NCBI GenBank assembly: GCA_017646665.1
Contig: JAGCMB010000021.1
Coordinates: 1-64,000 of the forward strand
Length of the DNA: 64,000 nucleotides
Source of the DNA: Bacteroidaceae bacterium
Lineage (GTDB): Bacteria; Bacteroidota; Bacteroidia; Bacteroidales; Bacteroidaceae
Direction of reading: 5' to 3'
Shown here: positions 7,314 through 16,757 of the stretch, piece after piece
Numbering within the stretch: position 1 is the first letter of the stretch
How the letters are laid out: each line of letters opens with the position of its first letter
Position numbers and translations under genes: made by a program
The notes under the pieces: generated by a model
Told to the model about the DNA's origin: nothing
What the model saw: the letters and a program-made list of their open reading frames with translations, nothing else
Database searches by the model: none

Positions 7314-10300
7314 TTATTTAACCAAAACTTTTTTGCCACCCTGGATAAAGATACCTCTTTCAGGGTTCACAACTCTGCGACCGCTGAGGTCGTATATTGC
7401 ACCGTTGGCATTAGCCTCGGGAATCACACTTTCAATAGTAGTGATGATATCTGCAACCTCCTTGTTATTCTCAATCAAGGCAATCTGAACTCTCCAATAG
7501 GTCTTTGTAGAACCAATCTGCACAGCAGTGCCACCGTCATAAACAACCTTGTCGGCAGCAGTGAGCAACAGACCACCCTTTTCAGAATCGTATGCAATGT
7601 TCACAGGCAAATAATCCTCCTCGGCCGATGTAAAGATATAGTTCTTTGTACCCTGACGATAAGCAAAGCCCTGCTGTCCTGCATTGTAGAGTTTATATTC
7701 GCCGGCCTTACCTGTTGAAGCAAAGCTCCACAAAGCATCGTCACTCACTGTCGAAGACATCTCTACACGAGTTTTACGAGCTGCCACAGTTCCCGAATAG
7801 ATACTTGCAAGCTTCTCGCTCTTGTTGCTTATGAGATAATACCATACAATTTTATCGCCCTTGGTAGTAATTGGAGCTGCAACAATGTACTTGCCCTCCA
7901 TTTCGGCCAACTGCTTGCGCAATGTCTCTGTATACTTCTGCAACTGTGTAACTGTAGCACCCTCCATATTTTTCGACACCTCGTAATATGTATCGAGCAA
8001 GTTGAGTGCATAGGTATTGAGGTTATTGTCGGTAACAATGATATCCTTATTAAAGATATTCATTGTCTGCAAGCTGTCAAGGTTAAGAACCTCGGTAATC
8101 TTCAGGTTAGCCTCAACCATCAAATCCTCAATAGCATCCTTGTAGAAAGCAAGTGAATTATCCTCAACAATATCCACACGCCACTTTGAACCAGTCTCGT
8201 TGAGTGGCAAAAGAGTAACGTTACCGGCATCACTCAAGCCGAGTGTCTGACCTTCATTTTCGACAAGGATGAAGTTCACGCCACCGTCATCGGTGTAACC
8301 AACCGTAAACGCTTTGGCATCACTCTGCTTCTTTGTTTCAAGGAATGCACCGGCTGTTGTAAGGTTTGTCAAATAGTAACCTGTTGATTCAGACTTGAGG
8401 TAGTACTCGCCAACTTTTCCTGCATACTCAAGAATCCAATTGATATCACCGCTACTCTTATTTGTTGTACTTGCTGTCGGATATTCACCAACTGCATAGT
8501 AGCCTCTATATGGATTCAGCAATCTTCTCATTGTAAATACAGCACCTTCCTTGATGAGAATACGTGAATCTATATTGTTGACAACCCTGTTACGCTCGTC
8601 GTCGAGCATCATACTCCACTCTGCAAACGAATACTTGCTTGTATCGTTTGCCTTGTATGCTGCGTTAGCTTCGTTGTACAAGGATTGCAATTCGGCAACA
8701 GCCTCAGGATAATAGTAGCCTACAACAGTTGTTTGTTTTGCCACTTTGTCAATAATAGCTTTTGCCGACACCAAAGAACCTTCAAGAGCCTCTTTTTGCA
8801 TTGACTCAGGACCTTCTGAAGCGTGAGGCACAACATAGTCTGTACCATCGGCCTGTGCAGCAACTACTTTGAAGGTAGCACCAGCAGCAGTCACTGGAAT
8901 ATTCATCTCTAACTTGTTTGTATATGAAAGCAGCTCACCTGTCTCGGCATTATAGAGTTTGAAACCAAGAGCACCGCTTGCACCTGCAGCCTCCTTAATC
9001 AACACCTTTTTATTTGAAACAGCATAGTAGTAACCTTGAGCCTTCACGCTCTCATCAATATAATCCATCCACTGACCAAACTTACCGACAGTTCCGATGG
9101 TCTCGCCATCCCAGTCGGCATAGTTCGCACGGTAGCCTGTACCATCGCTGAATGGGCTCTTCTTTCTTGGTGACTGGCGTACGCGGTCCTCAAGGAACAT
9201 CAAGTGACCGCCCTTCTTCTCATACTTCTGCATACGTGCCTTGCTTGCCTTGGCATCCTCCTCGAGCAGATATACCCAGTGGTGTCCATAGTCACCAACG
9301 AATGCATTCTTCATTGGGATAAAGAAGCCCCAAGCCTCGAAGAATTCGCTGAGGTCCATCTGTGCAATCTCGCAGCAAGCCTCGGCAAACTTCAACTGGT
9401 CTTGTGCAGCGTTTACCGAATTTCTGTAGAAACCGTTCTCGTCAAGAACATCCGATGAACCTACTCTCCAACCCGGCAGCTGGTCATAACGCAACTTCTC
9501 GAACAAGCGAGGATAGAATGTAGTATCCTTACCTGCAGCGTGGAAGTAGAGGAACAACTGGAAGTACATACGTGTCATACTGAACAACTTTGAGCCATAC
9601 ATACCCTCACCACGAACAACATAAGGAATCTTGTTCTCAAAGTCGAGAATCTGGTTCTCCATATTGTTACCACGGCTCACGTGAGTACCCTGGTCAAAGA
9701 TTGCAAAGTTTGTAAGCGCGTTGTTGCTTACCTCCGATGTACCCACAATCTGGAATGCATACTGGTTGGTGTGACCAATCTCGTGGTTAGGACCCCAAGA
9801 GCTACCGGCATCGGCAACGAGCAGGTCATAATTCACAATAGTACTCAAAGTATTATTATTGTAGTGTGTGCGGTATGAACTTGCATCCATAAAGCCGTTG
9901 TCGTCACTCATTGCAAGTTGCTTGTTGTTTCTCCAAGCGTCATACTTGTCGAGAGCCATATAGTGGTTCTGGCGGCTGTTCCAGAAATCCCAAAGACGCA
10001 TTACGCCCTCAATATTGTCGGGACACTCTTTGAGGAATTCGTATGTACGGAAGTTGAGCACAGAGAGGTCACCGGCAGCCTGCACCGCAGCCGGATTTTT
10101 GAACATATTGTCGCGCATATACACCCAATCCTCATTGGTGTGACCGCGCTCCTTGCTCCAGAAACCGTTCACGTAACCACCCTCAATGTGCACCTTCACT
10201 GTTGGATAGTCGGCAAGTTTCTTGCCATCAATTGCTGTTTCGCACACATAGCGTATGTAGAGCGAACCATCCTTGTTTGAACAAGGTACAATGTTCAAAC

Positions 10301-11252
10301 CAACCTTCAAACGAGTATCGTTACCAAAATACTTGGTGCTTGCCATCTCGGCGAGGTCGATTGTTGTACCCTCAGGGATATTCTCAACAAACACATAGAT
10401 AAAGCTCTTTGAGTCGCTTGTGCTGATACCTGTAGGGTTGTTTATACGGTTATAAGGGCGTGTAAACAATCTCTCGGCCCAAACCTCGGGGTTGCTGTAT
10501 GGCTTGTAGTCATAGATACGGAACTCCTTCTCACGTGTAACGCTGCTCCAACTATTGTTCTTTATTTTGAGAACAGCCTGTTGCAAGTCGGCAGGAACAC
10601 CCTCCAATGCCGCAACAATCTCAGCATCGTTCTTTGCAGCATATTCAGCCTTCAATGTAGTGCAGGCTTTGTCCTCAAAGAGCGCCTCGACCTTTGCTGC
10701 AATGGCATCGGCATTGTTCAGCACTTTTGCATAATCCTGATAAGCAATAGCTGCTGCAGCTGCCTCCTCCTCACTTATGTTTACAAGCTCAAAAGTCCAC
10801 TCTGTACCGGAAATCTCGCCACCGTCCGGACCATAGCTCCAGGGCACAATGTTTGAACTGCCGTCGCAGTGCATACCCCAGTTCTTTGTAGGAGTGAGGT
10901 CGATGTTGAAACAACCTTTCAACAAAGGATTCTCGGTAACAGTGAATTGTGTCAAGGTGTTACCGGTCTTCCACTGCACATTACGACCCGCCTCATACTG
11001 CACATAACGCTGTGTGTACACATTCTGGATTGTGTACTTGCCATCACCGGCAGCATTGAACTTCCACATCTCGTGATAGTCGGTAGCGGAACCTTTTGAA
11101 GCACAAGAAAGAGTGTGAAGAATGGGGCTTTCCGACATCACGGTACCATACTTGGCACTTACAATGCGATAAACCTTACCATCCTCTACCTGTGCTGTTG
11201 CAAAGACCGCAAGCATTACTAAAAATGCCGTAAGTAAAGATTTCAGTTTCAT
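7314..11252 (-). CDS. Large secreted M60-like metallopeptidase with ricin-like regions
   Basis: 1312 residues; the signal peptide ends near ATAQ (about 21). Residues ~22-155 look like a beta-trefoil/ricin-like carbohydrate-binding region. The M60 domain follows, with HEIGH at about 490-494, the WGPN lead-in and a downstream glutamate in TSEVSNN (about 507). Sections such as AAGKDTTFYPR and QMDLSEFFEAWG are shared with the neighbouring paralogue. Further beta-rich, ricin-like repeats fill residues ~900-1270. The tail has IYDLSGRRV, RGIFIQ and KKVLVK, as in the neighbour. Probably secreted or surface-exposed, acting on glycosylated protein such as mucin (known for the family; not shown here). 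Confidence 0.88.
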   Translation of the reverse strand: MKLKSLLTAFLVMLAVFATAQVEDGKVYRIVSAKYGTVMSESPILHTLSCASKGSATDYHEMWKFNAAGDGKYTIQNVYTQRYVQYEAGRNVQWKTGNTLTQFTVTENPLLKGCFNIDLTPTKNWGMHCDGSSNIVPWSYGPDGGEISGTEWTFELVNISEEEAAAAAIAYQDYAKVLNNADAIAAKVEALFEDKACTTLKAEYAAKNDAEIVAALEGVPADLQQAVLKIKNNSWSSVTREKEFRIYDYKPYSNPEVWAERLFTRPYNRINNPTGISTSDSKSFIYVFVENIPEGTTIDLAEMASTKYFGNDTRLKVGLNIVPCSNKDGSLYIRYVCETAIDGKKLADYPTVKVHIEGGYVNGFWSKERGHTNEDWVYMRDNMFKNPAAVQAAGDLSVLNFRTYEFLKECPDNIEGVMRLWDFWNSRQNHYMALDKYDAWRNNKQLAMSDDNGFMDASSYRTHYNNNTLSTIVNYDLLVADAGSSWGPNHEIGHTNQYAFQIVGTSEVSNNALTNFAIFDQGTHVSRGNNMENQILDFENKIPYVVRGEGMYGSKLFSMTRMYFQLFLYFHAAGKDTTFYPRLFEKLRYDQLPGWRVGSSDVLDENGFYRNSVNAAQDQLKFAEACCEIAQMDLSEFFEAWGFFIPMKNAFVGDYGHHWVYLLEEDAKASKARMQKYEKKGGHLMFLEDRVRQSPRKKSPFSDGTGYRANYADWDGETIGTVGKFGQWMDYIDESVKAQGYYYAVSNKKVLIKEAAGASGALGFKLYNAETGELLSYTNKLEMNIPVTAAGATFKVVAAQADGTDYVVPHASEGPESMQKEALEGSLVSAKAIIDKVAKQTTVVGYYYPEAVAELQSLYNEANAAYKANDTSKYSFAEWSMMLDDERNRVVNNIDSRILIKEGAVFTMRRLLNPYRGYYAVGEYPTASTTNKSSGDINWILEYAGKVGEYYLKSESTGYYLTNLTTAGAFLETKKQSDAKAFTVGYTDDGGVNFILVENEGQTLGLSDAGNVTLLPLNETGSKWRVDIVEDNSLAFYKDAIEDLMVEANLKITEVLNLDSLQTMNIFNKDIIVTDNNLNTYALNLLDTYYEVSKNMEGATVTQLQKYTETLRKQLAEMEGKYIVAAPITTKGDKIVWYYLISNKSEKLASIYSGTVAARKTRVEMSSTVSDDALWSFASTGKAGEYKLYNAGQQGFAYRQGTKNYIFTSAEEDYLPVNIAYDSEKGGLLLTAADKVVYDGGTAVQIGSTKTYWRVQIALIENNKEVADIITTIESVIPEANANGAIYDLSGRRVVNPERGIFIQGGKKVLVK

Positions 11253-11309
11253 ATTATAAAAATTTAAGTTGTTTATGTGTTCGTCAATCTACATTATTAT
11301 ATATCTTGA

Positions 11310-11317
11310 CAAATGTA
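11310..11317 (-). promoter_or_regulatory. -7 element for the larger M60 gene
   Basis: Minus-strand TACATTTG, a full match to TAnnTTTG, 58 bases upstream of the start codon. The -33 region is an A/T tract without a clear TTG at the right distance, so strength is uncertain. Confidence 0.5.
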
Positions 11318-11397
11318 AGACTTTTTTTTCAAAAAAAATCGTCTATTTTTTTTTTTTTCATTTTATGGTAAAATATTTTATTTTTCACACTTTTTTC

Positions 11398-11428
11398 TTG
11401 CGATTTCAAATATTTATTCCAACCTTTG
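11398..11428 (+). promoter_or_regulatory. Promoter of the 1276-residue secreted protein
   Basis: TTG at 11398-11400, a 20-base spacer, then AACCTTTG at 11421-11428, one mismatch from TAnnTTTG. The start would be near 11435, leaving a leader of about 134 nt that contains the inverted repeats at 11451-11512. Confidence 0.55.
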
Positions 11429-11450
11429 CGTGATAAAATACCATTCCTAT

Positions 11451-11512
11451 GTAGAGCTACCAACAGCCTATTTTGCAACACATTGACTATCAAAGTGGTA
11501 GGCTCACTCTAC
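11451..11512 (+). other. Structured 5' leader
   Basis: GTAGAG (11451-11456) pairs with CTCTAC (11507-11512), and CTACCA (11457-11462) pairs with TGGTAG (11496-11501). AGCCTA (11465-11470) can instead pair with TAGGCT (11499-11504), which excludes the second helix. Two mutually exclusive folds are thus possible ahead of the ATG at 11569. I recognise no known riboswitch. Confidence 0.45.
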
Positions 11513-11568
11513 ATTGGAAACAGACGTAAACATTGAAAGACATTTTTTATTTTTTTAATTTTTACATT

Positions 11569-14500
11569 ATGAAGAAAAATTTATTTCTAACTCTTGCTTT
11601 GGCAGTGGCTTCATTCGCCGGTGTCAATGCTCAGGGATGGTCACTCTCTTTGGGTGCCGGTGACGGCCTTCCGGGCGAGGACGTGCAGAAAGGTACACAG
11701 ACCGTCCAGGTTTACAAATCGGATGTCATAACTCCAAGCGAGCCATTGACAACCTTGCGTTTCACTGTTGCACTCAACTACAACGGTGAGAAGCCAAACG
11801 GCAACAACTTTGTAACCGCTCTCAGCGAGTTGGTTGTTTATGCTGCCGATGGTACAACTGTTATCCCTTACACAGCTACTTCAAACGCTGACCACAACAC
11901 ACTTTCAGGTGGCACAGACGGTGCAGGTATTGCAGCGTTGAACGATGGTAACTGGGGCAACTACTGGCACTCTTGCTGGAGCTCAACAGGTGCTCAGGCA
12001 GATTACCACCACCTCGAGCTCACATTCGCAGCTCCTGTAAGCGAGTTCATCCTTGAGTGGGGTGCACGTCCGGGCAACCCAAAGAACGCTCCTTTGCTCG
12101 TTGGTCTTACAAAGGGCGGCGTTGACTATGTTCCTTACAGCGACTGGGCATTCACTGTTGGTGAGGAAATCACATCAATGGACCAGCTCGAGGGCGTTAA
12201 GTACTTTGTAATGAAGAGCAACGTTCCTGTTGAGTATCACACATACATAAACAACCATAATAGCACAGAAGGTGCATTTGGTACACAGACAACCAAGGAG
12301 CCTAACGTAGGCCCCGGTCCTCTTTTCGTAGCTCCCGGCGTTCAGGCCGAGGATGCAGCTCCTTCTTATGCAATCCAGCTTATCCCTGCTGATGGCGGTT
12401 ACTATCTCTACTATGTTGCAGAGGGCAAGTTCCTCAGCAAGAACCCAAGCGACAATGCTTACAACGGCGCGAACGGTGGCCAGGGCAAGACAGCCAAGAT
12501 GAGCGACGCAGCTATTGTTACAATCACCGAGGATGGCAATGGCCGTTTCGAGATGAGCTACATGATGGAGTACGAGGATGAGGAGGTTGAGATTCACGTT
12601 GGTGCAACACCTTCAACAGGTGGTTTCAAGAACGTTGACAAGGACCGCTACGACTTCTACAAAGAGGGTCACCCCTACTGTTTGAACTACGCTTATATCC
12701 TTGCGTTCGACTGGTCACTCTATGAGGTAACAATGGACTACCCAGCCAAGTATGCGACAATTCCTGTACGCAACGCCATCAAGGAGGCAAAGAGCATCTA
12801 CACATATATGGACAGCGTTGCTGTTGAGGGTTATGAAGATTACTACGATGAATTCTTGGCAACTCTCGAAACAGCTCAGGATTTAGTCACTACAGGTACA
12901 GAAGATATCGAAGAGGTATTCTCAACTGTTGACGAATTGAACTATGCAATGGCTATGTATGTTTACTCAAAGGTTGAGTGGGCAAACAGCTACTATGCAA
13001 GTGATTTCTGCAATGAGGATGGTGACTATTATGGTGACCTCTTGACTCCACGTTCCAACCCACAGGAGGGATTCTATATCGAGGAGGTATGGAACACCTG
13101 TATCCAGACAAATATCATTGAAAAGGCCGAGGAGATTATGTATCACGATGATATGGAGAACCCATACTCATTGTTGAATACAATGAAAACCTTCATCAAC
13201 AGCATCGCAGACAACGTTGAAACATTCCTTGCTTCAAAGGTTGAGTACATTACATTGCCAATGGTTTACACATCCGAAGACCCACATAACACTCCACTTG
13301 GTACAAAGGTTAAAGATGGTAACAAAGATGGCCGTTACGATTGGGAGCAGTCTATTGCTCTTAACGAGGCTGTTGACGGTATCCGTTTGACATTCCTTGA
13401 GACCAACGTAGGTGGTGCAGCAGGTGACGGTAAGTTCAAGAACTATCCAATGGTAGCACTTTCAGGCCTTGAAATCCTTGACGTCAACGGCGAAAAGCTT
13501 ATCCTCACTTCTGACCTTGTATCTTCAAACTCAGAGGAAACACACGAGCGTGAGGGTGGCAACGGTACAATCGACAAGTTGTTCGATGACGATGTACTCA
13601 CATACTACCACTCTGCTTGGGGCGATGGAGCACGCTATGACCAGCCTTACACTTACATTTACTTAGACATCAAGTTCCCAGAGGGTACTTCACTCCAGAA
13701 CTTCACAATCAAGACTATAGGCCGTACAAACCAGGCTACTGCTTCTTTGGCTCCCGGTACTGTATGCGTAACAAAGTATGGCGTAGAGTATGACCCAGCT
13801 ATCTTCCGTGAGAATCCATACAATGTTAAGGGTGGCACACAGATCACTGACGCTTCACAGTTGAAGGATGGCGGTCTCTACATCATCAGCGGTAACCTCC
13901 GCGTTAAGACATCGGATGCAAACCCACGCTACTACTCAGGTGTTGCACCTTACCACACAAACATCAAGGCTGCATTGAACGATCCTTGCGTTTATATGTT
14001 CAAGAAGACAGCTAACGGTTGGAACATCATCAGCTTGTCAAAGGCACAGTATTGGGCTTTGAACAAGACTGTTTCTGAAGTGAAGAATGAGGAGACTGGC
14101 GAAGTAACTGTAAGCAAGAGCTGGAGCACTGGTTTGACAGTATATCCTGCAAACGCTGCCGAGGTTAACTTCGTTAAGTCAGGTAACCTTGAGAACACAT
14201 TCGTAATCTACAGCGACATCGAGGAGAATATCATTAATGCTTCTTGGAGCTGGACAAACAGCAAGGATACAACAGATGTTATAAATGTTGAGGAGGGCGA
14301 AGTAAATGCCAACAAGTTCGTCTTTATGGACTGGGACGGTAACCTTGCAGGTCGTCCTTGCGTAAGCGAAATCCCAGGTGAATTCGAATATGGTCTTGAC
14401 ATTCTCAACGCACACAGCAAGGTCGAGGAGTTCAAGGATGGTGACGGCTACAGCGCAGGTGACTACCTACACTTCAACAAGGCTAATGGTGAGGGTGAGT

Positions 14501-15399
14501 GGAACATCTACGAGGTAACTATGGACGACCCATACTTCTTGTGGGCAAATGGTATTCCTGCAACTCTTTCATCTTTGGGTCTTATCGTAGGTAAGGACCC
14601 AGGTTGCATCGCTGGCGACGTTACAGCTCTTGAGGCTGCAGTTGAGGCAGTTGAGGCAGTTGTTGAGAACGAGGATAAGGCTAACGCAGAGGAAGCAGTC
14701 CTCGAATTCGATGCAAACATCGGTGTTGCACAGTCTGTTGAGCGTGTAAAGGTTGAGGATGGTTACTACTATGCTATCGAGAGTGCTTATCCAGAGTACA
14801 AGAAGCAGCAGAACAAGATTAAGGGTATCTTCGCAGGTGCTAATGGTCTTGAGTGGAAAGATGCTCCTGCAGCATACAACTTTGAGGAGACACCTGACTT
14901 CATCTTCAAGTTCGAGAAGTACACTGGTAGCGATTTCGAAATCCCAGAGGGAGAGGAAGAGAATACATTCCTGATCTATAGCGAATACAACGAGTCATAC
15001 CTTGGCAGTGGCGGTGGTACAACACAGGTTGCATTCACAGACGACTTTGGCGCACTTGCTTACATCGTTAAGCCTTTGGAGGCAAACATCTACACTATCT
15101 ACGCTATAGGTTCAGACCCACTCCACACTGCAGGTCACGGTAACGGTTCCGGTGGTGCAGGTAGCATCGTTAACTGGAGCGGTGGTGTAGGCACTTGCTC
15201 ATCATGGACACTCCGTTTCGTTGATGATGCTGAAAAGACATCTATTAGCGACCTTGTAGTTGAGGGTGACGAGGTTGTATCAGTTGCATACTTCACACCT
15301 GCTGGTGCTGCAATTCCTGCTCCTGTAAGCGGTATCAACATTGTTGTAACAGTTTACAGCAACGGTGTAATTGAAACAAAGAAGGTTCTTGTTAAGTAA
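11569..15399 (+). CDS. Very large secreted protein with duplicated discoidin-like modules
   Basis: The start is placed at the ATG at 11569 (1276 residues), where a signal peptide begins (MKKNLFLTLA..., ending near VNAQ); the frame is open back to 11533 but only with a TTG. Two discoidin-like segments (about residues 55-190 and 570-745) share a YWHS/YYHS-W motif, and each is followed by a similar EITSMDQL / QITDASQL unit opening a ricin-like segment. A helical stretch lies at about 395-560. The tail has GINIVVTVYSNG and KKVLVK. No catalytic motif is seen, so it may be an adhesin or carbohydrate binder. The codons look like those of a highly expressed gene (many GTT and GCT). It is divergent from the M60 genes. 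Confidence 0.8.
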   Translation: MKKNLFLTLALAVASFAGVNAQGWSLSLGAGDGLPGEDVQKGTQTVQVYKSDVITPSEPLTTLRFTVALNYNGEKPNGNNFVTALSELVVYAADGTTVIPYTATSNADHNTLSGGTDGAGIAALNDGNWGNYWHSCWSSTGAQADYHHLELTFAAPVSEFILEWGARPGNPKNAPLLVGLTKGGVDYVPYSDWAFTVGEEITSMDQLEGVKYFVMKSNVPVEYHTYINNHNSTEGAFGTQTTKEPNVGPGPLFVAPGVQAEDAAPSYAIQLIPADGGYYLYYVAEGKFLSKNPSDNAYNGANGGQGKTAKMSDAAIVTITEDGNGRFEMSYMMEYEDEEVEIHVGATPSTGGFKNVDKDRYDFYKEGHPYCLNYAYILAFDWSLYEVTMDYPAKYATIPVRNAIKEAKSIYTYMDSVAVEGYEDYYDEFLATLETAQDLVTTGTEDIEEVFSTVDELNYAMAMYVYSKVEWANSYYASDFCNEDGDYYGDLLTPRSNPQEGFYIEEVWNTCIQTNIIEKAEEIMYHDDMENPYSLLNTMKTFINSIADNVETFLASKVEYITLPMVYTSEDPHNTPLGTKVKDGNKDGRYDWEQSIALNEAVDGIRLTFLETNVGGAAGDGKFKNYPMVALSGLEILDVNGEKLILTSDLVSSNSEETHEREGGNGTIDKLFDDDVLTYYHSAWGDGARYDQPYTYIYLDIKFPEGTSLQNFTIKTIGRTNQATASLAPGTVCVTKYGVEYDPAIFRENPYNVKGGTQITDASQLKDGGLYIISGNLRVKTSDANPRYYSGVAPYHTNIKAALNDPCVYMFKKTANGWNIISLSKAQYWALNKTVSEVKNEETGEVTVSKSWSTGLTVYPANAAEVNFVKSGNLENTFVIYSDIEENIINASWSWTNSKDTTDVINVEEGEVNANKFVFMDWDGNLAGRPCVSEIPGEFEYGLDILNAHSKVEEFKDGDGYSAGDYLHFNKANGEGEWNIYEVTMDDPYFLWANGIPATLSSLGLIVGKDPGCIAGDVTALEAAVEAVEAVVENEDKANAEEAVLEFDANIGVAQSVERVKVEDGYYYAIESAYPEYKKQQNKIKGIFAGANGLEWKDAPAAYNFEETPDFIFKFEKYTGSDFEIPEGEEENTFLIYSEYNESYLGSGGGTTQVAFTDDFGALAYIVKPLEANIYTIYAIGSDPLHTAGHGNGSGGAGSIVNWSGGVGTCSSWTLRFVDDAEKTSISDLVVEGDEVVSVAYFTPAGAAIPAPVSGINIVVTVYSNGVIETKKVLVK

Positions 15400-15421
15400 T
15401 AGACAGAATATTCAATAAAAG

Positions 15422-15451
15422 AAAATGGCGGCCACAAGGCCGCCATTTTTT
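15422..15451 (+). terminator. Rho-independent terminator
   Basis: Arms 15422-15433 and 15438-15449 (12 bp, GC-rich core, loop ACAA) are followed by T residues to 15451. It lies 22 bases after the stop of the 1276-residue gene. Confidence 0.92.
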
Positions 15452-15618
15452 ATGCGCTATATCACACTGACTGCCTGACGAGCAAGTGGCAACAACGGCT
15501 CAGTCGCAAAAAGGTGTGGATAATCCGGTTTACTTTAAGACTAGCCTGGGGGATAGTCTATTGATTTATAGAATTGATTGTAGTTTTAACTTTTTTTGAA
15601 ATTGCTTCCGCTCACTTT

Positions 15619-15636
15619 GTGGGTAAATTTACCCAC
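15619..15636. repeat. 18-bp perfect palindrome
   Basis: GTGGGTAAATTTACCCAC reads the same on both strands. It could be an operator for a dimeric regulator or one end of an element. No gene start is close by. Confidence 0.7.
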
Positions 15637-15698
15637 ACTTACTCGCAATTTTTAACCTTGTTCAGTTGTCTTACATTCTTTCTGTAGTCTTACTACAT

Positions 15699-15723
15699 GT
15701 ACTTTCTGTGCGACAGAAAGTAC
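15699..15723. repeat. Hairpin, 11-bp stem (TACTTTC family)
   Basis: Arms 15699-15709 and 15713-15723 pair perfectly around GCG. The arm reads GTACTTTCTGT. It closely resembles the hairpin at 16329-16353 in arm sequence (TACTTT) and GCG-containing loop, so the two may be the ends of one unit. Confidence 0.7.
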
Positions 15724-16328
15724 CAAAGAACAGGGCAGTCGTGTACGGCATTCGGTGCTTCCTTTGTTCACAAATTGCATCAGCTCAGCTGCTGCAATAT
15801 TCTTCAGTCGGTTCACACCTCGCCACTCGCTGCTTGTCGCAATGCTTGGGGCGGCAAGAACTCGCTACGCTCAAACATCATGCCACCTGTTTCCAAGCAT
15901 TGCTCGGCTGCTCACTGTGCCTCCCAACGCAGCCCTTTAGATAAGTTACTCATGCTCGCTGCAAAAGCTCAAACAAGTTTGGATTTCGCTTGCTTACACG
16001 TAACTTTCGCTTTCAGCGACGAATTACCTTTTGCAATGATTCTCCGTTGCTACATCTCGTGTACTCAACCGTGTACAATAGTAATGTCAAGGAAAACCGG
16101 CACTGTGTGAGCAACAGTCATTGTTAGCGGCAAATGAGGAAAAAGGATGGGTGATGTCTGAGCGGTGCATTATGGCGTTGATGTTCTTGCGTGAAAAGCG
16201 AGTTCTCCCATTCCCGAATTTGCCGTGTCAAGACAATGACGACGAGAATAAAGCGACCGAGTTATGTTGCATGACAACTCACGAGCAAAGCTTTATTCGA
16301 ATTGCAAACTCTGTGCCGGGCGCTTTTG

Positions 16329-16353
16329 CTACTTTTCACGCGATGAAAAGTAG
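16329..16353. repeat. Hairpin, 10-bp stem (TACTTTTC family)
   Basis: Arms CTACTTTTCA (16329-16338) and its complement (16344-16353) enclose CGCGA. It is similar to the hairpin at 15699-15723, about 630 bp away. No T-tract follows on either strand, so it is not a plain terminator. Confidence 0.7.
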
Positions 16354-16652
16354 GGAAAAAACGACTTAAAGAAAATGCAAGTGAACAATTAAGGTTGAGG
16401 ACTGCCGTAGAATGTTATGGCGAGCAAAAAACGAAGCCAATAATGGTTTGCTACTGATCCAATCCTTCCAATTAAAGATACTATATACCCACACTAAATT
16501 TCTACTGAGCCAAAAAAAGACTCCATTCTTACGACATTCCGGACACGGACACCATATCCATTCTTTGCAAGCCAAAAAGTCATTATACCATCCATAGCTG
16601 TCTTATCTTGCTACAGATACACTGTTGCTAATTATTGTCCGGAAATATTCGT

Positions 16653-16694
16653 AATCGTGCGGAATCTATCAAAAATCACACATTCCGCACGATT
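16653..16694. repeat. 13-bp perfect inverted repeat with 16-base loop
   Basis: AATCGTGCGGAAT at 16653-16665 is the exact complement of 16682-16694. The loop is A/C-rich. It could form a stable RNA hairpin or be a pair of protein half-sites. It has no T-tract. Confidence 0.65.
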
Positions 16695-16757
16695 CAAGCC
16701 ATTTTGGGTGATGATTTATAATTATTCATATCTTGGATTATAGTCCAAACAGCTGAT

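Noticed and set aside
16366..16575. 69-codon minus-strand ORF with CPCPEC, reminiscent of a zinc ribbon in transposases
   Set aside because: Only one Cys cluster, no second half of a ribbon, no catalytic domain and no terminal repeats at a fitting distance. Too weak to call a transposase remnant.
15666..16597. Several overlapping ORFs of 61-137 codons on both strands
   Set aside because: They overlap in different frames, run through the hairpins, have odd Cys/Ser/His-rich composition and no start context. Treated as non-coding.
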